This document shows positions 25,841 to 35,214 of a stretch of DNA of 52,477 bases, piece by piece. The notes under the pieces are model-generated. The model was not told the origin of the DNA. It saw nothing but the letters and a program-made list of their open reading frames with translations, and did not search any database. Numbering within the stretch: the first letter of the stretch is position 1; each line of letters opens with the position of its first letter. Position numbers and translations under genes: made by a program. The DNA is from Fusobacterium sp. (GTDB taxonomy: Bacteria; Fusobacteriota; Fusobacteriia; Fusobacteriales; Fusobacteriaceae), in NCBI GenBank assembly GCA_019416865.1, contig DXWL01000013.1, positions 1 through 52,477 on the forward strand. The letters are read 5' to 3'.

Positions 25841-27142
25841 TTATTCCCCTTTTTTTCTGAATTTCATTATGTAAAAATTATCCAATATCTCTTCTTTATA
25901 ATTTATACAAAATCCTCCAAATTCATCAAAATCCCCATTTACATTTTCAGGAACTTCAAATTTTACAGGCTCAAATTGAGGATTTTTTTCTAAAAACTTT
26001 CTTACATTTTCTGTATTTTCTTCTAATGTTATTGTACAAGTGCTGTATACCAGTTCTCCTCCATCTTTTAAAACTTGAGAAGCAGATTCTAAAATCTCAT
26101 ATTGAAGTTTTGAAAGTTCATCTATATTTTCTGCACCTTTAGAATATAATATCTCAGGTTTTTTTCTGATTACTCCATACCCGCTGCAAGGAGCATCAAC
26201 TAAAATCTTATCAAACTTTTTCCCTTGCTCTTTTAATTTTCTCGCATCCATTTTCACAGCTTTTATTATATCTATTCCCATTTTTTCACAATTTTCTTCA
26301 ATAAGTTTTATTTTATGAGGGTACACATCAAGAGCCATTATCTCCCCTTGATTCTCCATAAATTCTGCCATAAGAACTGTCTTGCTTCCGGGAGCAGCAC
26401 AAGTATCAAGAGCTGTTTCTCCTGCTTTTGGATTTAATACTTTTACAGCAAGATATGAAGCTCCATCCTGAGCAATTATTTTTCCTTGTCTAAATTCATC
26501 AGTGTATAAAATTATTCCTGAATCAAGATAATATACAGAATCTATTTTTTTGATAATCTTTATCTCCATTTTTTTCAAAAGATTCTCAAATTTTATTTCA
26601 CTGTAATTAAGTTTATTTATTCTTACAGCCATATAAGGTATTTTCTTAAGAGATTTTAATATCTCTTCTGCTGCACTTCCATAATCTTTTTTTACTTTTT
26701 CATAAAACCATTTTGGATATGAATAAAGTATATCAAATTTTTCATTCTTTCTAAGCTCTGCAATCTCTTCATCTTTTTCTCTATCATAACTTCTAAGAAC
26801 TCCGTTTACAAATTTCCCCACTGGAACACTGAACTTTTTCTTTGTCAGCTCTGTAGCTTCCCAAACTACTCCTCTTGCATCACTTTTCATAAAAGTTATC
26901 TGATAGATTGAAATTCTAAGAAGATTTCTTATCCAATCTTTTTTTATCTCCTTAGTTCTTTTATTAATCATCTCATCTATAAATATTTTATTTCTTATAA
27001 CCCCATAAAAAACTTCTGTAATAAATCCTTTCTCTTTTTTATCCAGTCTGTTTTCTCTAAAATAATCGTTAAGAGCTATATTGGAATATTTTCCATTATC
27101 AACTTCTGTTATAAGTGAAATCACTCTCTGTTTTATATTCAA
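25841..27142 (-). CDS. rsmB: 16S rRNA m5C methyltransferase RsmB (Sun)
   Basis: RsmB methylates C5 of C967 (E. coli numbering) of 16S rRNA. The 433-residue protein has an N-terminal NusB-like helical domain (about 1-130), then the RsmB catalytic domain. SAM motif DTCAAPGSKT, motif IV DAPCSGYGVIRKKPE and motif VI YSTCTI contain the two catalytic cysteines in PC and TC context. The start is TTG at 27142, preceded by AAAGGAG; no in-frame ATG is placed better. It is divergent from htpG. Confidence 0.94.
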   Translation of the reverse strand: MNIKQRVISLITEVDNGKYSNIALNDYFRENRLDKKEKGFITEVFYGVIRNKIFIDEMINKRTKEIKKDWIRNLLRISIYQITFMKSDARGVVWEATELTKKKFSVPVGKFVNGVLRSYDREKDEEIAELRKNEKFDILYSYPKWFYEKVKKDYGSAAEEILKSLKKIPYMAVRINKLNYSEIKFENLLKKMEIKIIKKIDSVYYLDSGIILYTDEFRQGKIIAQDGASYLAVKVLNPKAGETALDTCAAPGSKTVLMAEFMENQGEIMALDVYPHKIKLIEENCEKMGIDIIKAVKMDARKLKEQGKKFDKILVDAPCSGYGVIRKKPEILYSKGAENIDELSKLQYEILESASQVLKDGGELVYSTCTITLEENTENVRKFLEKNPQFEPVKFEVPENVNGDFDEFGGFCINYKEEILDNFYIMKFRKKGE

Positions 27143-27186
27143 AATTTTCTCCTTTACTCTCTATTTAATTTTATTTTCTGATTATC

Positions 27187-27192
27187 ATTATA
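27187..27192 (-). promoter_or_regulatory. rsmB promoter -10
   Basis: Minus-strand TATAAT, with TTTAAA at 17-base spacing as a moderate -35, about 45 bases before the rsmB start. It lies back to back with the htpG promoter. Confidence 0.4.
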
Positions 27193-27228
27193 CAATATAT
27201 TCCTGTTAATTTAAAGTTATAATTTTTA

Positions 27229-27257
27229 TTGACAGTTTCATAAATTTGTGATATTTT
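27229..27257 (+). promoter_or_regulatory. htpG promoter
   Basis: Plus strand: TTGACA (27229-27234, full consensus), 17-base spacer, TATTTT (27252-27257). The CIRCE operator begins four bases after the -10, so it covers the transcription start. Confidence 0.75.
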
Positions 27258-27261
27258 TATA

Positions 27262-27288
27262 TTAGCAATCAAAGATTGTGAGTGCTAA
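27262..27288 (+). promoter_or_regulatory. CIRCE operator (HrcA binding site)
   Basis: Left arm TTAGCAATC (27262-27270), nine-base spacer, right arm GAGTGCTAA (27280-27288). The CIRCE consensus is TTAGCACTC-N9-GAGTGCTAA, so 17 of 18 arm positions match, with C to A at the seventh base of the left arm. It overlaps the expected transcription start of htpG, where HrcA binding would block initiation. HrcA is the heat-shock repressor usually controlling groESL and dnaK; hrcA itself is not in the window. Confidence 0.92.
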
Positions 27289-27311
27289 AATTAAAGGAGG
27301 AAACTTTTAAA

Positions 27312-29141
27312 ATGAGAAGACAAACTGAAAACTTTCAAGCTGAAACTAAAGAACTTTTAAATTTAATGGTTCACTCAATTTATACAAATAAAGAGATATT
27401 TTTAAGAGAACTTATATCAAATGCCAGTGATGCTGTAGACAAATTAAGATTTAAAGCTCTTACTGACACAGAACTTTTAAAAGATGGAAATGATTTTAAA
27501 ATTACTATATCTGCTGATAAAGACAACAAAACTTTAATTATCTGCGACAATGGTATCGGAATGACTTTTGATGAAGTAAATGAAAATATAGGTACTATTG
27601 CAAAATCAGGTTCAAAAGCTTTCATTGAGAAATTCAAAGAAGCAAAAGAAAATTCTGATATTGACATAATCGGACAATTTGGTGTCGGATTTTATTCAGC
27701 TTTTATGGTTGCTGATAATATTACAATTCTTACAAAATCCCCTGCAAGTGATTTAACTGTTAAATGGTCATCAAACGGAGATGGTTCATATAATATTGAA
27801 GAGATTGAAAACAGTGATAATCTAAAAAGAGGAACAAAAATTATTCTTCATTTAAAAGATGATGAAACAGAGTTTTTAGAAGATTATAAAATCTCATCAC
27901 TTGTAAAAAAACATTCAAATTCAATCAAATATCCTATTTTCCTAAAAGATGAAAGACTTAATGATGAAAAACCTATTTGGAAAATGGATAAAAAAGATAT
28001 AACTGATGAGCAATACAATGAATTTTATAAACATACTTTCTATGATTTTGAAGATCCTCTGCTTCATTTCCATTTTAAAGTACAAGGATCTCTTGAGTAC
28101 ACAGCTCTTATCTATGTTCCAAAAAGAACTCCTATGGATTTCTACACAAGAGATTACAAAAGAGGACTGCAGTTATACTGCAAAAACGTATTTATAATGG
28201 ATAAAGCTGAAAATCTTATTCCTGAATACTTTAGTTTTATAAAAGGAATAGTTGATACTGACGAGCTTTCTCTTAATATTTCAAGAGAAATTTTACAACA
28301 AAATACAGAACTTGATAAAATAGCCAAAAATATAGAAAAGAAAATATCTGCAGAACTTCAAAATCTTTTGAAAAACGACAGAGAAAAATATATCACTCTT
28401 TGGGAAGCTTTTGGAAGAAGTATAAAATTTGGAGTTCAAGACTTGTATGGAATATACAAAGATAAATTAAAAGATCTTCTGATATTCAAATCTTCACTTG
28501 AAGATAAATATGTTACTCTTAAAGAATATATCGAAAGAATGAAAGAGGATCAAAAAGAAATTCTTTATGTTTCTGGAGAAAATATTGATGTATTGAAATT
28601 TCTTCCAAAAATGAAAGTATTAAAAGATAAAGGATTAGAAGTATTATTCCTTACAGACAGAATTGATGAATTCACTATTAAAGCTCTTGCTGAATATGAA
28701 GGAAAACAATTTAAATCAATAAACGATTCTGATTTTGATATTGATGATGCAGAAACTAAAAAAGAAAAAGAAAATTTAGCTAAAGAAAACAAACCTCTTC
28801 TTGAAAGAATAAAAAATCTTCTTGGAGATAAAGTTGTTGAAGTAAAACTTAATAACAATCTTGGAAACGGAGCTGCTGGACTTGCTTCTAAAGGTGAAGT
28901 TTCTCTTGAAATGGAAAAAACTCTTTCTCAAATTCCAGGAAATGAAAATATAAAAGCTGAAAAAATTCTTGAGCTTAATCCTAATCACCCTGTATTTGAA
29001 AAAATTAAAAATGCAGAAGATGAAGAAACTCTTAAAGATTTAATGTATATTTTATATAATCAATCTCTTCTTATAGAGGGATTTACTATTGAAAATCCTG
29101 TGGAATTTGCTGAAAAAATAAGTAAAGTCCTTGCAAAATAA
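27312..29141 (+). CDS. htpG: molecular chaperone HtpG (Hsp90)
   Basis: Bacterial Hsp90, an ATP-dependent cytosolic chaperone acting late in client folding. The 609-residue protein has the N-terminal GHKL ATPase: LRELISNASDAVDKLR (catalytic Glu, ATP-contact Asn), DNGIGM and GQFGVGFYSAFM. The middle domain (about 220-490) has the SLNISREILQ motif with the conserved Arg, and the C-terminal dimerisation domain follows. The start is ATG 27312 (MRRQTENF), 11 bases after AAGGAGG. An in-frame GTG at 27282 lies within CIRCE and can be excluded. It ends in a perfect hairpin terminator. Confidence 0.97.
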   Translation: MRRQTENFQAETKELLNLMVHSIYTNKEIFLRELISNASDAVDKLRFKALTDTELLKDGNDFKITISADKDNKTLIICDNGIGMTFDEVNENIGTIAKSGSKAFIEKFKEAKENSDIDIIGQFGVGFYSAFMVADNITILTKSPASDLTVKWSSNGDGSYNIEEIENSDNLKRGTKIILHLKDDETEFLEDYKISSLVKKHSNSIKYPIFLKDERLNDEKPIWKMDKKDITDEQYNEFYKHTFYDFEDPLLHFHFKVQGSLEYTALIYVPKRTPMDFYTRDYKRGLQLYCKNVFIMDKAENLIPEYFSFIKGIVDTDELSLNISREILQQNTELDKIAKNIEKKISAELQNLLKNDREKYITLWEAFGRSIKFGVQDLYGIYKDKLKDLLIFKSSLEDKYVTLKEYIERMKEDQKEILYVSGENIDVLKFLPKMKVLKDKGLEVLFLTDRIDEFTIKALAEYEGKQFKSINDSDFDIDDAETKKEKENLAKENKPLLERIKNLLGDKVVEVKLNNNLGNGAAGLASKGEVSLEMEKTLSQIPGNENIKAEKILELNPNHPVFEKIKNAEDEETLKDLMYILYNQSLLIEGFTIENPVEFAEKISKVLAK

Positions 29142-29162
29142 TTTAATCTTAATATATAAATA

Positions 29163-29192
29163 GGGAGCTGAAATTTCAGCTCCCATTTTTTT
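29163..29192 (+). terminator. htpG terminator, possibly bidirectional
   Basis: A perfect 22-base inverted repeat (arm GGGAGCTGAAA, 29163-29173) is followed by seven T on the plus strand. It lies between convergent htpG and the last gene of the efflux operon. In the minus direction the run after the hairpin is only A/T-mixed, so termination there would be weaker. Confidence 0.88.
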
Positions 29193-29580
29193 ATTTTGTA
29201 TATCTATTTTTTAATTTCTCAAGAAGTTCTTCATCCACTTCTATACTGTCATCATGATACAGTCTTGGAATAATTCTCTCCATAGGAACAATACCTATTG
29301 ACATTGCTATTCCTTCAGGAAGGGACATTCTGAAAGTTTTCAGATATTTAAGCATTCTGTCAACATCGTCTTCTGGCAGACTTAGAATAAATATGCAGTC
29401 TGTTCCAGGCCATACAGTTGAGTTTTTATGTTTTATCTTATCACTCCACACTGTTTCAACTTTTTTCTGAACAGCATAGTAATAAAATCTTATCTCTTCA
29501 AAAAAATCTTCCAGTCTTGACTTCTGAGCTTCATTGATATAAACCAGCATTAATTTAAAATTTGAAAACTCTTTTTTCAT
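29191..29580 (-). CDS. PII-like protein of the RND efflux operon (PG0541-like)
   Basis: A 129-residue protein. The pattern MLVYINEAQKSRLEDFFEE, then KHKNSTVWPGTDCIFILSLPEDDVDRMLKYLK resembles the PG0541 family of transporter-associated PII-like proteins: an initial beta strand with YN, an H..S..WPG turn, then a hydrophobic strand and 'vd.ll..l'. In Bacteroidetes that family is encoded between RND efflux genes, and here too it is the last gene after the RND pump. A regulatory role by analogy with PII proteins is inference. The start is ATG 29580 with GGGGGAA upstream; nine in-frame codons before it are discounted. Confidence 0.65.
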   Translation of the reverse strand: MKKEFSNFKLMLVYINEAQKSRLEDFFEEIRFYYYAVQKKVETVWSDKIKHKNSTVWPGTDCIFILSLPEDDVDRMLKYLKTFRMSLPEGIAMSIGIVPMERIIPRLYHDDSIEVDEELLEKLKNRYTK

Positions 29581-29634
29581 AGCAGCTTCCCCCTTTTTCT
29601 CAAACACACTTTGATGTAATTATATTATACTACA

Positions 29635-32600
29635 TTAATCTTCTTTTTTCATCTTTTTAGGCAATTTTGCTATAAGTTTTCCAAAAATCTTTTTGATAAA
29701 TCTTAAAACAGCATTGTTCATATCTTCTACTAATGTATAGAAAATAGGAATTACAACTAATGTCAGAAGTGTTGAGAATGAAAGTCCAAACATTGTTGTG
29801 ATTGCCATTCCTCTATATATCTCAGAACCTTCTCCCATTCCCATAGCAAGTGGCAGCATACCAAATACTGTTGTCATTGTAGTCATAAGAATTGGTCTAA
29901 GTCTTGTTCTACATGATTCAATAACCGCTGTTTCTCTATCGCTTCCTCTTTCTCTTGTCATCTTAATGAAGTCAATAAGAACGATGGCATTGTTTACAAC
30001 CACCCCAGCAAGCATTATGATACCAATCATAACCATTACATCTATAGGTTGGTTTGTTACAAGAAGTCCTATTACAACCCCAATCAGTGCAAGAGGGATT
30101 GAACCTATAATGATTATTGGGAAAACAAAGTTTTCAAACTGAGATGCAAGTAATGCATATATAAGGAATATAGATATTGCAAGTGCTGCTCCAAGTTGAG
30201 TTGATGCATCTGCAAGGTTTTCAGAATCTCCTCCCCATTTATATGAAATTGAGCTAGGTGGATTTTGTTCATTGAAGGCTTTCAACATTTCAGCTTGAAT
30301 ATTTGCAAGTCCAACTCCTCCATCGTTTGCCGATACTGTAACACTATAAATTCTATCTGTTTTATTAATCTCAGGAGATCCTTCTGCCATTTCTATTGTA
30401 GCAAGATCAGATAATTTTACAAACTGTCCTTCTCCAATTTTTATATTTATATTAGAAAGATCACTTACATCTTTTCTCTTATCTTTTGGAAGTCTTATTA
30501 AAACATCTATCTCTTCTGTTCCTGTTTTAACTGTAAGAGTATCTCCTCTATCTCCTCCAAGAACAAAATAACTTACTGTTTGTCCTACTTCAACTGGATT
30601 TATTCCATAGCTTCTTATCTTTTCTCTGTTAAGAACAACTCTAGCTTCTTCGTTTCCTGCATCAACAGTAGATGTAACGTCAACTGCTCCTGGATATTTA
30701 ACCATATGAGCCATTACTTGTTTACCTATTACTTTAAGTTCATCAAGGTTTGGTCCCACTATATCAAACTCAACGTCTCTTTGAGGAGATCTCATTTGGA
30801 AATCTTCAGAAAGGTTTGGTCTGATTCCAGGTATTTTTTCTATACTAGGTCTTATTTCATCTATTATTTCAAACACTGATTCATCTCTAGTATCTTTTTT
30901 ACCAATCTCAACGTTTACTGCAACAGTATCGTTTTGAATAAGAGAGAAATATGTTTTAGTGTTTTTATTTGCTTTTACGATATCTTCTATTTTTCTTCCT
31001 ATCTCTTCAGCTCTTTCTATATCCACACCTTTTCCAAGTTCTGCAACAACAGAATATCTTCCTTGGTCTTGCTTAGGCATGAATTGAACTTTTAAGAATC
31101 TTCCTAAACCAAACATAACAACTACGAATAAAACTATAGGGATAACTATTGTTTTTAATCTGTTTTTAACTGCCCATGTAATTACAACAAGATATTTTTC
31201 TTTTACAGTAGTAAATATTTTTCCTTCTTTTGTAATATTTTGTTTATTAGAAAGGAACCTACTAGCAACCATCGGCATTAGTGTAAGTGATACTATAAGT
31301 GCTGCAAGGTTTGAGAAGATAATTGAGAATGAAAGATCTCTGAATATCTCTCTCGCTATTCCAGGAATGAAAAGTACAGGAATAAATACAACCATTGTTG
31401 TAAGTGATGAAGCTATAACTGACATTGTAACCTCTGTCGTACCATCATCTGCTGCAGCCATAACCGGAGATTTAAGCTCTGTCATATGTCTATAAATATT
31501 ATCTATAACAACAACCGAGTTGTCTGTAAGCATTCCGACTCCAAGTGAAAGTCCCATAAGTGAAATAAGGTTTAAACTTGTTCCGTTCATTGCAAGGAAT
31601 GCAAATGTAAATATTACTGATACTGGAAGTGCTATTGAAATCAAAACTGTTGCTCTTATATTTTTAAGGAATAGTAACAGAACTATTGTTGCAAGGATAA
31701 GAGCTTGGAAAGCACTTGATCCGATACTTGAAATTGATTTTACAATATCTTCTGATGTATCAAGCATTATATTAAACTCTGTTCCTGGAGGCATAACTGA
31801 TTTTACATCTTCAAGAACTTTTCTTGCTGCTTTATTAAGATCTATTGTACTTCCGTCAGAAGATTTTTCTATTACAAGCACAATATTTTCTTTTCCGTTA
31901 AAGTATCCAACATCTGTCGGATCTTCTGTTGTAAGAACTACATCTGCTATATCTTTTACTCTTAAAATATTACCATTACTTTTTAAAATGATGTTTTCTA
32001 TTTGATCTATATAGTTTGTTTCTCCCATAAATCTTGCAACTATTTGTTTTTTACCTGTTTCAATAGTTCCAAGAGGGATACTTTTACTTGATGTTCCTAT
32101 CATTTGGTAAAGTTCCATAGGGGACATTCCAAATGCTGCCAGTTTATCTCCATTTACTTGAATTTGTACTTGTTTATCAGGAGTACCGAAGATATTAACT
32201 TCCCCTATTCCTGTTAAACTTTCAAGTCTTGGTTTCAAATAGTTTTCAAGAGCTGTATTAAGTTCCATTCTTGAAGCTCCTGAAACTGAAACAACCATTG
32301 TTAAGTTTCCTACTCCATCCTCAACTTTTTTAACAACAGGAGTGTCTGCATCATCTGGCAGATCATTTACAAGTCTTGATACCTCTCTTTGAATATCTGT
32401 AACTTTACTGTCTGCATCTATACCAAAGTCAAATTTTACAACTATTGTTGACATTCCATATTGAGAAGTAGATTCTATTTTATTAATTCCTTCTACATTT
32501 GGAAGAACTTCTTCTATTTTTTTAGTAATCTGTGTTTCCACATCTTCCGGAACAGCTCCGTTCCACGATGTTCTTATTGTAACAACGGGAATGTTCATGT

Positions 32601-32715
32601 TTGGAAGCATTTCTGACTTCATTGAAAACATTGCTATAAGCCCTATAAACATCATAGAGATCATAAGCATTGTTGTAGCAACGGGTCTACGTATTGATAA
32701 TCCTGCTAATGTCAT
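29635..32715 (-). CDS. RND family efflux pump, inner-membrane transporter (AcrB/HAE1 type)
   Basis: Proton-driven trimeric pump exporting drugs, detergents or other amphiphiles. The 1026-residue protein has 12 membrane helices: one at about 12-30, two large periplasmic loops, and two groups of helices. In membrane helix 4, GMLTDNSVVVIDNIYRH contains the acidic proton-relay pair region, and in the second half GVVVNNAIVLIDF is its counterpart. SLTGIGEVNIFG is a typical porter-domain segment. The adaptor and TolC genes precede it (gaps of 31 and 26 bases). Substrate cannot be told from sequence. Confidence 0.94.
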   Translation of the reverse strand: MTLAGLSIRRPVATTMLMISMMFIGLIAMFSMKSEMLPNMNIPVVTIRTSWNGAVPEDVETQITKKIEEVLPNVEGINKIESTSQYGMSTIVVKFDFGIDADSKVTDIQREVSRLVNDLPDDADTPVVKKVEDGVGNLTMVVSVSGASRMELNTALENYLKPRLESLTGIGEVNIFGTPDKQVQIQVNGDKLAAFGMSPMELYQMIGTSSKSIPLGTIETGKKQIVARFMGETNYIDQIENIILKSNGNILRVKDIADVVLTTEDPTDVGYFNGKENIVLVIEKSSDGSTIDLNKAARKVLEDVKSVMPPGTEFNIMLDTSEDIVKSISSIGSSAFQALILATIVLLLFLKNIRATVLISIALPVSVIFTFAFLAMNGTSLNLISLMGLSLGVGMLTDNSVVVIDNIYRHMTELKSPVMAAADDGTTEVTMSVIASSLTTMVVFIPVLFIPGIAREIFRDLSFSIIFSNLAALIVSLTLMPMVASRFLSNKQNITKEGKIFTTVKEKYLVVITWAVKNRLKTIVIPIVLFVVVMFGLGRFLKVQFMPKQDQGRYSVVAELGKGVDIERAEEIGRKIEDIVKANKNTKTYFSLIQNDTVAVNVEIGKKDTRDESVFEIIDEIRPSIEKIPGIRPNLSEDFQMRSPQRDVEFDIVGPNLDELKVIGKQVMAHMVKYPGAVDVTSTVDAGNEEARVVLNREKIRSYGINPVEVGQTVSYFVLGGDRGDTLTVKTGTEEIDVLIRLPKDKRKDVSDLSNINIKIGEGQFVKLSDLATIEMAEGSPEINKTDRIYSVTVSANDGGVGLANIQAEMLKAFNEQNPPSSISYKWGGDSENLADASTQLGAALAISIFLIYALLASQFENFVFPIIIIGSIPLALIGVVIGLLVTNQPIDVMVMIGIIMLAGVVVNNAIVLIDFIKMTRERGSDRETAVIESCRTRLRPILMTTMTTVFGMLPLAMGMGEGSEIYRGMAITTMFGLSFSTLLTLVVIPIFYTLVEDMNNAVLRFIKKIFGKLIAKLPKKMKKED

Positions 32716-32746
32716 CTGTTTTTCACCTCATTAATACCAATTAAAA

Positions 32747-33841
32747 TTATTTTGCCTGAGCTTCTGCAGCTTTCTCAGTTCCAGCTTCCTCTACTTTATC
32801 TCCCTCTTCAAGTCCGAATATTCCATCTACAACAAGCATATCTCCCTCTTTTATTGTATCAGAAGTAATTGCTGTATAAGGCTGATTTGTAGCCCCTGTT
32901 GTAACTTCAATTCTTCTTGCTCTTCCATCTTCTACTTTATATACATAACTTAGAAGTTCTCTTATAAATATTGCTGAATCTTTTGTAGAAAGAACATTTA
33001 CTTCTCCAACTGGGATAGTTGCATAAGCATACATTCCATCTTTTACTGCTCTTTCTTTATTTTCTATTCCAAATTTAATTTTAAACTTTTTAGTGTCAGA
33101 ATCTGCAATTGGGTTAATTTCAAGAATTTTTCCTTCAATAGTTTTTCCTGCTGCAGGAACTTCTACTGTTACAGCTCCTCCAACTTTAATTTGAGAAAGC
33201 CATTCTGCAGGGAATCCTACATAACTTTCCATATTGTCATCATCAACTACAGTAAATACTATCTCATCTGGTGCAACTTCGTTTCCTTCCTTACCAAATA
33301 GGTTTCCAACAACTCCATCAATATCAGCTTTTCTGAAAAGTTTATTGTAATCATTTTTAGCATTTTCATAAGTTGCTTTTGATGATTCATAAGCTCCTCT
33401 TGCGTTTACATAAGCATTTTCATACTCTACATATTCTAAGTGAGAAATCAGTTGCTTGTCATATAATCTTTTAAATTTATTAAAATTGTTTCTTGCAATT
33501 TTATAAGAAGCTTCTGATGAAGCAAAATTTGCTTTTGCTGAGAAATATGCTGATTCAGTTGCAGAATCTGTAAGCTGCATTACAAGTTCTCCTTTTTTAA
33601 CTGTATCTCCATTTCTTTTTAATATTTTTTCAATTGTTCCACCTTTTTCTGTTTTGTGGTCAATTTTTCCTTCTGGTGTTAAAACAGCATCAGTTTTGAA
33701 AATTTGGCTCATTTTTCTCATCTGTGCAGGTTCTGTTATTACATATTTTATTTTTTCAACAGGTTTAGCTTCTTCTTTCTGCTTTCCGCACCCGGCGAAC
33801 ATAACCGCAGCTGCAAGAGCTGTTAAAAATATTTTTCTCAT
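32747..33841 (-). CDS. RND efflux periplasmic adaptor (membrane fusion lipoprotein)
   Basis: A 364-residue adaptor linking the pump to TolC. Signal peptide with lipobox (MRKIFLTALAAAVMFAGCGKQ, lipidated Cys at 18). The lipoyl-like half domain (GGTIEKILKRNGDTVKKGELVMQL) is followed by a coiled-coil hairpin (about 95-155), the second lipoyl half, a beta-barrel domain and the membrane-proximal domain. The acidic or Ala-rich tail ends at residue 364. Ribosome site GGAGGG. It lies between the tolC-like gene and the pump gene. Confidence 0.93.
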   Translation of the reverse strand: MRKIFLTALAAAVMFAGCGKQKEEAKPVEKIKYVITEPAQMRKMSQIFKTDAVLTPEGKIDHKTEKGGTIEKILKRNGDTVKKGELVMQLTDSATESAYFSAKANFASSEASYKIARNNFNKFKRLYDKQLISHLEYVEYENAYVNARGAYESSKATYENAKNDYNKLFRKADIDGVVGNLFGKEGNEVAPDEIVFTVVDDDNMESYVGFPAEWLSQIKVGGAVTVEVPAAGKTIEGKILEINPIADSDTKKFKIKFGIENKERAVKDGMYAYATIPVGEVNVLSTKDSAIFIRELLSYVYKVEDGRARRIEVTTGATNQPYTAITSDTIKEGDMLVVDGIFGLEEGDKVEEAGTEKAAEAQAK

Positions 33842-33867
33842 TTAAATATCCCTCCTAAAATTTATAC

Positions 33868-35178
33868 CTATATTAATAATGATCTGTATTTTTCAAAAGC
33901 TACAAGATAATCTGATTCAGCTTTATTGTAATCAACCTTGCTTTGTCTTAATTGTGCTTCTGAATTTAAATAATCTTGAGTTGATAAAAGTCCGGCTTTA
34001 TATCTCTCTGTATCAATATCATAGCTTTCTTGAGATGCTTCAAGAGAACTTCTCATAGCTATTCTCAATTTTTCAAGTCTTATTACTTCACTATAAGCTG
34101 TAGTAAGATCTATTTCAATATTATCTTGAGCAATGCTATCATTTAACTGCTCTATTTTATAGCTTTGGTTAGCAGCTCTGTAACTGTCAATTCCGCTTCC
34201 AAAATTAAATAATTCCCAAGTAACTTTTACTCCGCCTCTCCATTCTTCATTGTGGAAAGAATCGTCCATACTTTCTCTTTCATATCCTCCATATTGTACA
34301 AAAGCATTTACCTTTGGAAGATTATCACTGAAGGCAACCATTTTTTCTGCCTTAGCATATTCTACATTATTTTTAGAAATAAGAGCTGTCAAACTTTGTG
34401 TTTTTGCTGTAATCATATCATTATCAAAATTAATTTCACTGCTTAGTCCTTCAGGTACATTTAGATCTGCAAGAATAAGCTCTTCTTCATTTGTAAGCCC
34501 TGTATCTATTTTTAATTTTTTCATCTCTGTATAGATAAGATTTTTAACTTGAACTATATTTGAATCAACTTCAAGCATAGCAACTTCTGTTTTAAGAAGA
34601 TCTGCTTTTATAATAAGTCTTAAATCAAGTTTATTTTGTTGCTCTTTATGTCTGATTTCAAGTTCTTTTTTAGAAGTTTCAAGTGCTTCAAGATCTTTTT
34701 GATATTTTATAATATTTGAATATAACTGAATTGTATTTAATCTTACATCTCTTTTATCAGCTATATATGAAAGCTCTGCAATATCTGCCATTGCTTTGGC
34801 ACCTTTAATTCCGCCTAAAATTGCTCCCCCTTGGAAAATTGGCTGAGATATTACCACTTGGCTTGTATAACCACTTTTCTCTTCAAGCATCATTTCCTTT
34901 GTTTGGTTTTCGTTATATCCCTGCTTTACTCCAGTTTCTCTACCATATACATCTCTTGTACTATGTTCCATACGAGAATAACTTCCTTCATAAGTTACAC
35001 TTGGAAGTGCCGCTTTGAAGGCTATACCTAAATTAATATCTCCAATTTTTTTATTTCTGGAAGATATTTCAATTTTTTTACTATTATTAAGAGAAAGCTC
35101 TATTGCTTCATCTAAGGTTAAGTTTCTTGCAAAAGCAGCTGTACTCATTAAAAATAGTATACCTAAAACCTTTTTCAT
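33868..35178 (-). CDS. TolC family outer membrane efflux protein
   Basis: The outer-membrane channel of the tripartite pump. The 436-residue protein has a signal peptide (MKKVLGILFLMSTAAFA), then NLTLDEAIELSLNNSKKIEIS, the usual start of OEP repeat 1. A second repeat follows after about residue 230, with VKVTWELFNFGSGIDSYRAANQSYKI. Long coiled-coil helices and short strand segments alternate as in TolC. It comes directly after the tetR gene (36-base gap) and before the adaptor. Confidence 0.93.
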   Translation of the reverse strand: MKKVLGILFLMSTAAFARNLTLDEAIELSLNNSKKIEISSRNKKIGDINLGIAFKAALPSVTYEGSYSRMEHSTRDVYGRETGVKQGYNENQTKEMMLEEKSGYTSQVVISQPIFQGGAILGGIKGAKAMADIAELSYIADKRDVRLNTIQLYSNIIKYQKDLEALETSKKELEIRHKEQQNKLDLRLIIKADLLKTEVAMLEVDSNIVQVKNLIYTEMKKLKIDTGLTNEEELILADLNVPEGLSSEINFDNDMITAKTQSLTALISKNNVEYAKAEKMVAFSDNLPKVNAFVQYGGYERESMDDSFHNEEWRGGVKVTWELFNFGSGIDSYRAANQSYKIEQLNDSIAQDNIEIDLTTAYSEVIRLEKLRIAMRSSLEASQESYDIDTERYKAGLLSTQDYLNSEAQLRQSKVDYNKAESDYLVAFEKYRSLLI

Positions 35179-35214
35179 ACTGCCTCCTTTAAAAATATTT
35201 ATAATTTAAAATTT

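Noticed and set aside
27282..27311. GTG at 27282 as the htpG start
   Set aside because: It lies within the right arm of CIRCE near the transcription start, upstream of the AAGGAGG that serves ATG 27312.
31520..32005. 161-codon open frame opposite the RND pump gene
   Set aside because: It is antisense to well conserved transporter sequence and has no initiation signal.
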